Origin: Immundisolibacterales bacterium | GTDB lineage: Bacteria > Pseudomonadota > Gammaproteobacteria > HK1 | NCBI GenBank assembly: GCA_026712715.1 | Contig: JAPOPW010000070.1 | Location: forward strand, 48,189-112,188 | Direction of reading: 5' to 3' | Length of the DNA: 64,000 nucleotides | Shown: positions 58,734 to 64,000 of the stretch, one piece after another | How positions within the stretch are numbered: position 1 is the stretch's first letter | Layout of the letters: every line of letters starts with the position of its first letter | Program-made: the position numbers and the translations under genes | Notes under the pieces: generated by a model | The model's input: only the letters and a program-made list of their open reading frames with translations | Databases searched by the model: none | What the model was told of the DNA's origin: nothing

Positions 58734-59777
58734 TCAGACCGCGCCGACGCCGGCGGGGGAGTCGGACGGCTTGTCGGGCGCCCGTTCGCCGCGGATAACG
58801 GCCACGCTTTGCAGGAAGTAGCTCGCGAACTGCGCGGCCATGGACGCCGCGAAGACGATGAGGCAGCCCGCCATCAGGTATTTCACGTACAACCCGAACC
58901 CGCTCTGGGAAATCTCGAAGCTGAGGAGCGGGCTCGCGAGGCTCGAACCCTTGCTCCACAGCCCCATGGAGAGGATGACCCAGCAAAGCGGGATCCCGAG
59001 GAGCATCGAGCCGAGGGCGTTGGTCCATGCCTTTCCAATCGGGCCGAAGCGGGTATAGAAGAGGTCGACCCGCACGTGGCCCTCTTCGACGAGGCTGTAT
59101 GCGCTGGCGAGGAGGAAGAGGGAGGCGTACCAGAACCGGACGAGGTCACCCATGAACGCCTGTTCGTACGAGAAGATGAAGCGGGTGATCACGATGAGGA
59201 ACTCGGCCAGCACGATGAGGAGCGCGAGCCAGATCACCGAGAGCGAACGGGCAATGAGCGAGATGACGCAGGCGGCGCCGATCAGGGGGACGTGAATGTA
59301 CTGCCCGCGGAACCTCGAGAGCCCGAGCTTCGTGGTGAGCTCCTTTCCCACCAGGGCGGGAAGGAACTCCTCCACTCGCAGGAACGAGATGATCGCGTCG
59401 GCGAGGCCGACGAGGAACACCGACCAGAACCCGACGCGGACAATCCAGGCCGCGAGTGCGGACCAGACCGCGGCGTCGGCCTCGAGGGTTCGACCCCGAC
59501 CCCGCCCGACCCACACGACGACGCCGGCGATCGGGCCCACGTAGAGGAGAAGCTGGATCCACCCCCGTGCCGCCGCGCTCCCGTCGAGCGGGTTCGCCGG
59601 GGTGTCCGGCCCAAGCAGTCCGAGATGCGAGAAGAGGGCCGGGACACCCGGCCAGCCCGCGACGAACGTCAGAGCGAAATTGAACAGGAACGCGACCGTG
59701 ATGCACACGACCGCGCCCGCGAAAATGCGGGACAGGTGGTCGGGCGTGACCGCGTGTGCGGTGGTGGCGGGAGGCAT
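58734..59777 (-). CDS. TRAP transporter small permease (DctQ-like), enlarged
   Basis: A 347-residue DctQ-type membrane protein, about twice the usual 160-200 residues. The DctQ core is in the second half (EEGHVRVDLFYTRFGPIGKAW near 234); the first half adds about four extra helices, with the sequence GWIQLLLYVGPIAGVVVWVGRG among them. It bridges the binding protein and the large permease. ATG 59777. A short gap (62 bp) follows the binding-protein gene. Confidence 0.85.
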   Translation of the reverse strand: MPPATTAHAVTPDHLSRIFAGAVVCITVAFLFNFALTFVAGWPGVPALFSHLGLLGPDTPANPLDGSAAARGWIQLLLYVGPIAGVVVWVGRGRGRTLEADAAVWSALAAWIVRVGFWSVFLVGLADAIISFLRVEEFLPALVGKELTTKLGLSRFRGQYIHVPLIGAACVISLIARSLSVIWLALLIVLAEFLIVITRFIFSYEQAFMGDLVRFWYASLFLLASAYSLVEEGHVRVDLFYTRFGPIGKAWTNALGSMLLGIPLCWVILSMGLWSKGSSLASPLLSFEISQSGFGLYVKYLMAGCLIVFAASMAAQFASYFLQSVAVIRGERAPDKPSDSPAGVGAV

Positions 59778-59839
59778 CGATTGGAGGACGCGGCGGCGGC
59801 GGCCGCCGCGTCCCCGGGGTCAACCGTCGTGGATGCCGA

Positions 59840-60964
59840 TCAGATTCCGAGCACGCGGTTGCGCTGGATCGCGTACTCGCCGTCCGCGATCGTCAGCCAG
59901 GATCCGACGGTCCGGAGCGCCTGCCGGTAGCTGTCGTCGATCCGTCGGGCAAGGTCGCTGTGCGCACGCGTCTCCTCGAAGACCTCCTCCGCCGCCTCGC
60001 CGAACGCGTCGGCCACGTCGTCGCTGAACTTGCGAAGCTCGACGCCCTGCTCGTTGACGAGCTTGGCGAGGAACTCGCCGTTCTTCGCGTTGTACTCCGA
60101 GTACATGAGCTCGTGGAGAACGGTCGCCGCCGCCTCGATGATGAGCTGGTCGGCCTTTGGAAGGCCCTCCCACCAGGACTTGTTGACGCCGAGGCTGACG
60201 ATCGTGCCCGGCTCGTGCATCCCCGGGTAATAGTAGAACTTCGCCGCCTCGTAGAACTTGAGGAAGCTGTCGTTCCACGGCCCGACCCACTCGGTGCCGT
60301 CGATCGCGCCGGAGACCAGGTTCTCGTAGATCTGGCCGCCGGGGAGCGACACCGGGGAGGCGCCGAGCTTCGCGAGGACGTCGCCGCCGAGGCCGGGCAT
60401 CCGGAACTTGAGGCCCTTGAAGTCGTCCGCGGAGTGGATCTCCTTCTTGAACCAGCCGCCCATCTGCACCCCGCCGTTTCCGGCCATGAGGCCCTTGACT
60501 CCGAACTCGGCCCCGAGCTCGTCCCACAGCGCCTGCCCGCCCATCCAGCGGATCCACGCCGACGACTCGACCGCGATCATGCCGAACGGGACGGAGGCGA
60601 AGTAGGAGAAGGCGGGGTGCTTGCCCTTCCAGTAGTACTCGGCGCCGTGGTAGATGTGGGCGTTGCCGGAGGCGACCGCATCGAACGAGTCGAACGCCCC
60701 TACCCGCTCGCCGGCCGCAAAGTACTGGACCTGCAGGCGGCCGTCGGTCATGTCGGTGAGGTGCTGGGCGAAGCGTTGCGCGCCGGTGCCGAGGCCCGGA
60801 AAGTCCCGCGGCCACGTGGTGACCATCACGATCTCCTGGCGGCTCTGCGTAATGGCCGGGGCGGCAACGGTGGCCCCCGCGACGCCGGCGGCGCCCACCG
60901 CCGCGTTCTTCATGAAGCTCCGGCGCTTCATCGTGGTGCCTTCTTGCTTGGGGGTGGTGGTCAT
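59840..60964 (-). CDS. TRAP transporter substrate-binding protein (DctP family), Tat-exported
   Basis: A 374-residue DctP-type binding protein. A twin-arginine signal (KRRSFMKNAAVG at 13-24) is followed by a hydrophobic Ala/Gly-rich core and cleavage near APAITQ. Core motifs include VMVTTWPRDFPGLGTG, LKFRMPGLGGDVLAKLGASPV and DGTEWVGPWND, where a conserved Arg and Trp/Asp would bind a carboxylate. AGGAG ahead of ATG 60964 supports this start over a second Met 11 codons in. The class resembles mannitol/chloroaromatic-type TRAP binding proteins; the ligand is unknown. Confidence 0.92.
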   Translation of the reverse strand: MTTTPKQEGTTMKRRSFMKNAAVGAAGVAGATVAAPAITQSRQEIVMVTTWPRDFPGLGTGAQRFAQHLTDMTDGRLQVQYFAAGERVGAFDSFDAVASGNAHIYHGAEYYWKGKHPAFSYFASVPFGMIAVESSAWIRWMGGQALWDELGAEFGVKGLMAGNGGVQMGGWFKKEIHSADDFKGLKFRMPGLGGDVLAKLGASPVSLPGGQIYENLVSGAIDGTEWVGPWNDSFLKFYEAAKFYYYPGMHEPGTIVSLGVNKSWWEGLPKADQLIIEAAATVLHELMYSEYNAKNGEFLAKLVNEQGVELRKFSDDVADAFGEAAEEVFEETRAHSDLARRIDDSYRQALRTVGSWLTIADGEYAIQRNRVLGI

Positions 60965-61184
60965 ACCTGTCTCCTCGATTGGTTTCACGGTCTGTCGCGG
61001 GAGGAACCTTCGGTCGGTGCGGGACCCACGCGCACCCGCCGTTCGCGGCAGGCCCGGTGCGGTCCCGCGCCGGCCGGCGTTCGTGCGACCCGCCGGCACG
61101 GTGTCGCCATCGCACCATTCTTCGCCGAACCCGAAACGAAAATCAACCGTCCGGCGTGCCTTACAATCGCCCGTCCAACATTGA

Positions 61185-61499
<315 letters not shown>

Positions 61500-61584
61500 C
61501 GCGCCCCCGCGGCGCGCCGCCGCTGATGCCCTTGGAGCAGACCGCCCGTGACCCGCCGCGCGTTGCGCGGCATCGAAGCGTCGC

Positions 61585-62532
61585 TCAGGGAGGAGCGCGC
61601 GGGGACTGTTCCGGAGGCCGGCGCACCCTCTCGCGTCCGCGCACGATCTCACGGTGCCACACATAGAGGCCGGCGCCGATGAGCACCGCGGTGCCGGCCA
61701 CCGTGGCGAGGTCCGGAAAAGTGCCGAAGACGGTCGCGCCGATGAGCACCGCCCAAATCATGCTGCTGTAGGCAAATGGCGCGAGCAGCGAGGGCGGCGC
61801 GAACATGAAGGCCCGGATGGTGAGGTACTGCCCGAGCGCATAGCCCAGCCCGATCCCGATCAACAAGAGCCAGTCCGTGTCGCCCGGCGTTCGCCACGAC
61901 ATCCAGGCCAGGGGTCCGTTCACCAGCCATCCCACCACACTCGAGTAGAACAGAACGGTCAGGGGCGCTTCGCTCAAACGCATCAGGCGGGTGACAATGA
62001 GGACCATCGACCAGCAAAGGGCGGCGAGCACCGGCAGAAGCATCACCCACACGAAACCGGCGCCGACCGGCCGGAGGATGACGAGCACGCCGAGGAATCC
62101 GACCCCGACCGCGGCCCAGCGCCGCACCCCGACCCGTTCGCGGAGCACCGGGATCGAAAGGGCAGTCACGAAGAGCGGCGCTACGTAGGTGAGCGCGGTA
62201 CACAGCTCGAGGGGAAGCCTCCCGAGGGCGGACACGAAGAGCAGCCCGGCTCCGAGCAGAAGCAGACCCCGAAAGACATGCAGGAAAGGCCGTCGAGTGC
62301 GCAGGCGACGGCGCCCGCCCGCCCGCCACACCAGCGGAATCAGAATGGCGAGCACCATCCCGTCTCTGATCCACAGGATCTGCTGGGCGCTCATGCCCGC
62401 CGAGAGGTACTTGGTGGCACCGTTGGCGGCCATGGAGCAAAGTGCCGCGCTCAGCACCAGGCCGACCGCGAGCAGAGTGCGGTCGGCGCCTCCGTCCGTC
62501 TGACCGGCGCGCCCCCGCGCGAGCCTGAGCAT
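61585..62532 (-). CDS. EamA/DMT-family transporter
   Basis: A 315-residue inner-membrane protein with ten predicted helices in two EamA repeats. The first repeat contains NGATKYLSAGMSAQQILWIRDGM (~40-62); the second has APLTVLFYSSVVGW and ends TAVLIGAGLYVWHRE. Such drug/metabolite exporters efflux amino acids or other metabolites; the substrate cannot be told here. ATG 62532. It is convergent with the ferredoxin. Confidence 0.88.
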   Translation of the reverse strand: MLRLARGRAGQTDGGADRTLLAVGLVLSAALCSMAANGATKYLSAGMSAQQILWIRDGMVLAILIPLVWRAGGRRRLRTRRPFLHVFRGLLLLGAGLLFVSALGRLPLELCTALTYVAPLFVTALSIPVLRERVGVRRWAAVGVGFLGVLVILRPVGAGFVWVMLLPVLAALCWSMVLIVTRLMRLSEAPLTVLFYSSVVGWLVNGPLAWMSWRTPGDTDWLLLIGIGLGYALGQYLTIRAFMFAPPSLLAPFAYSSMIWAVLIGATVFGTFPDLATVAGTAVLIGAGLYVWHREIVRGRERVRRPPEQSPRAPP

Positions 62533-62734
62533 GCATTCACCCGAATCTGCAGCGACTCGCGATTATCGGGGCTTGGGCGCGCGATCATCGCGATTTCCGG
62601 CTCACATTATTTGAGACCGAAATTCGGCTTCGGCTCGGAACTAATGCGAATGGGCTCGGATTGTGTGCGACGGGCCCAAGTTGCTGAGACTGGGCGGCAG
62701 GTCGTGCGAACGACGTTCATGATCTACCGGGTTC
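62533..62734. other. intergenic region before the transposase remnant
   Basis: About 200 bp, partly less G+C-rich than its surroundings. No promoter or repeat was resolved with confidence. It may hold the lost upstream end of the remnant IS. Confidence 0.4.
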
Positions 62735-62915
62735 ATGAACAAGACGTATCAGTCGTGGACGCAGGACCAAGCATATCTGCTCCTCCCGTCGCTGCGTGAC
62801 TGGCTCCCGGAGGATCACTTGGCGTGGTTCGTTCTGGCGGTGGTCTCGCAGCTGGACCTGAGCGCGATCGAGAGAGCGATTCAGTCGAAGGGCTCGCGAG
62901 GCCAGCATCCCCGGG
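62735..62915 (+). pseudogene. truncated IS1182/IS5-type transposase remnant
   Basis: The first ~60 residues (MNKTYQSWTQDQAYLLLPSL, then RDWLPEDHLAWFVL and LDLSAIERAIQSKGSRGQ) match the N-terminus of IS1182-type transposases. After SRGQ the similarity stops, where the family continues PYHPRMMV-like, so the gene is broken near 62910 and the catalytic DDE domain is missing. The frame stays open to a stop at 62986 with unrelated sequence. The transposon ends could not be identified. Confidence 0.7.
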
Positions 62916-63032
62916 CCGCACCCGAGAGCCGGCGGAGAGGGGTGTATATCGTTCGCACGACCCGCCGCCTCGCCGGAATAATGTAAGGTTACGCTTCCCG
63001 CGTTCAGCCACTGGCTAGTATTGAGTCTCGTG

Positions 63033-63590
63033 ATGTTGTGTACTGTTCGGGGCGTGCTGTTCGTGTTGACCCTCGGTCTTTTGCCCCTCCCCCAAGCCTT
63101 TGCGGCCGAGCCACCTGCTCGCCCTGGCTCCCGTGCCGAGTTCGAGCTGCTCGGGGCGCTCGGTGCGGCCGCAGCCTGCTCGGAACGAATGGGCTCAGGG
63201 ACGGTCGAATGGGTTCCCGCTTGCATCGATCCGATATGGAATATCGCAGATGTATCCGGGGACAGTGCACTCAGCCCGGCGGAGATTGTGCGTTTCCTCC
63301 GCGTCTTCGGCGCATTTCTTGGCGAGAGCGAAGCAGAGGACGGCGTGAGCGGACCCGATCTGATCGCGATTGGTGTATTGGCAGGTCCCGTGCTGTCGGG
63401 GATATTGATGGCGAATCTTGACTACGACGCAAGTGGCCTGATCGAGCGGTCGGAACTGGACTCCTTCGTGGTGTCGGAGGTGGCGGGGTTAGACTGGAAG
63501 GGGTGGGTCAACGGCCTTCCAAAGCGGTTGGGTGCGCTCGACGGTCTTGTGCCCAAAGGTCTGGATCCGCGTGAGCGCTCGTCGCCCTAG
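63033..63590 (+). CDS. secreted protein with two EF-hand-like calcium loops
   Basis: A 185-residue protein from ATG 63033 (GTG 63030 and TTG 63021 are close alternatives). A signal peptide ends FAAEPP near residue 24. Two EF-hand loops are visible: DVSGDSALSPAE (73-84) and DYDASGLIERSE (130-141), with acidic or Ser ligands at positions 1, 3, 5 and 9 and Glu at 12. It also has three cysteines in the first half. It probably binds calcium outside the cytoplasm. The stop lies 2 bp before an IS6-type end, so the C-terminus may have been altered by the insertion. Confidence 0.75.
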   Translation: MLCTVRGVLFVLTLGLLPLPQAFAAEPPARPGSRAEFELLGALGAAAACSERMGSGTVEWVPACIDPIWNIADVSGDSALSPAEIVRFLRVFGAFLGESEAEDGVSGPDLIAIGVLAGPVLSGILMANLDYDASGLIERSELDSFVVSEVAGLDWKGWVNGLPKRLGALDGLVPKGLDPRERSSP

Positions 63591-63592
63591 AA

Positions 63593-64000
63593 GGCTCTGT
63601 TGCAAACGCTGCGAACGGACGAGTGTAGCCAGACGGTGTCGGGTTCAGATTCAGGTCACGATTGTGCATGGGCCAGATGGTTCTGGAGCAATGCCACAGC
63701 CACGGTCAGCGCGCACGGACCAACGCCGAAGGCGCGCTCGACGAGCTTGGCTTCGCCGACGATGCCCCCTTCGAGGGCGAACGCCCCAGCCTGACCCTTG
63801 CGCAACGCGCGCATCACCTCGAAGCCCTTGATCGTGGCGTAGGCCGTCTTCAGCGTCTTGAATCCGCGCACCGGTCCGATCAACAGCTTGAGCTTGCCGT
63901 GGTCGGCTTCGACCACGTTGTTGAGGTATTTCACCTGGCGGTGCCTCGTGTGGGGCGGACATCGCCCCTCGGCCTTGAGCTGCGCGATGGCCGCGGCGTA
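63593..64000. mobile_element. IS6-family insertion sequence, left end (continues beyond window)
   Basis: The terminal repeat GGCTCTGTTGCAAA (63593-63606) matches IS6/IS26-type ends (GGCACTGTTGCAAA). The minus-strand transposase inside ends at 63656. The element starts 2 bp after the EF-hand gene; the adjoining octamer CCCTAGAA (63585-63592) is a candidate 8-bp target duplication to look for at the other end. Confidence 0.85.
63656..64000 (-). CDS. IS6-family transposase, C-terminal part
   Basis: 115 residues of a DDE transposase running off the right edge; the N-terminal part lies outside. The read-in begins YAAAIAQLKAEGRCPPHTRHRQ, followed by KYLNNVVEADHGKLK, where the glutamate is the third catalytic DDE residue, then RGFKTLKTAYATIKGFEVM and the typical ALRKGQ. 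The remaining tail ends NHLAHAQS. The gene looks intact as far as it is visible, unlike the remnant at 62735. Confidence 0.9.
   Translation of the reverse strand, partial: YAAAIAQLKAEGRCPPHTRHRQVKYLNNVVEADHGKLKLLIGPVRGFKTLKTAYATIKGFEVMRALRKGQAGAFALEGGIVGEAKLVERAFGVGPCALTVAVALLQNHLAHAQS

Noticed and set aside
56520..59930. 1136-codon plus-strand frame opposite the TRAP permease genes
   Set aside because: Asp/Glu/His/Arg-rich antisense shadow of clear membrane proteins.

Overview
The window is about two-thirds G+C by eye, densely coded, and reads as a chromosome segment of a high-GC heterotrophic proteobacterium, most likely gammaproteobacterial. The evidence is a GyrB with the long C-terminal-half insertion usual in beta/gammaproteobacteria, an RpoH with the QRKLFFNLR box, a YfhL-type ferredoxin, and an aa3-type oxidase cluster ordered coxB-coxA-small ORF-cox11-coxC-DUF2909-SURF1-Sco-like-COX15-COX10. 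No rRNA, tRNA or CRISPR array was seen.

Layout. 1-4480: end of a rhamnose-type sugar ABC transporter (two permeases, binding protein) with a COG3618 amidohydrolase and a short-chain dehydrogenase. 4499-10112: a peptide/nickel-type ABC importer with fused ATPases. 10531-14082: a K+-type membrane pyrophosphatase convergent with a PPi-dependent phosphofructokinase. 14517-18079: M48 protease with repeats, MutM, a small CxxC protein and a PhyH-family dioxygenase. 18540-24869: the origin-type cluster dnaA-dnaN-recF-gyrB, with two ParB-site (parS) matches inside recF. 24916-28470: a second dehydrogenase, ComF, a BioC-like protein and a DUF2244 protein. 28552-37089: cytochrome c oxidase and its assembly genes. 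37156-40784: an unusual minus-strand trio (SABATH-type methyltransferase, a 571-residue unknown, a DUF3726-like protein). 41077-44835: rpoH behind a CIRCE operator, chaC, ftsY, rsmD, coaD. 44882-55972: carB and carA separated by a lipoprotein gene and a second peptide ABC operon. 56052-61499: a TRAP transporter with enlarged membrane subunits, and a ferredoxin. 61585-64000: an EamA exporter, an IS1182-like transposase remnant, a secreted EF-hand protein and the end of an IS6-family element running off the window.

How the genes fit together. Most of the window is housekeeping: replication initiation, respiration, pyrimidine/arginine precursor synthesis, protein targeting, CoA synthesis and heat-shock control. 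Three separate uptake systems and several redox or hydrolytic enzymes suggest a life on peptides, sugars and organic acids. The membrane pyrophosphatase and PPi-PFK suggest pyrophosphate is used as an energy currency. The most interesting signals are the CIRCE operator over the rpoH promoter, the parS sites embedded in recF codons, and the SABATH/571-aa/DUF3726 trio. Gene functions are inferred from recognised motifs and family knowledge; no database search was run.
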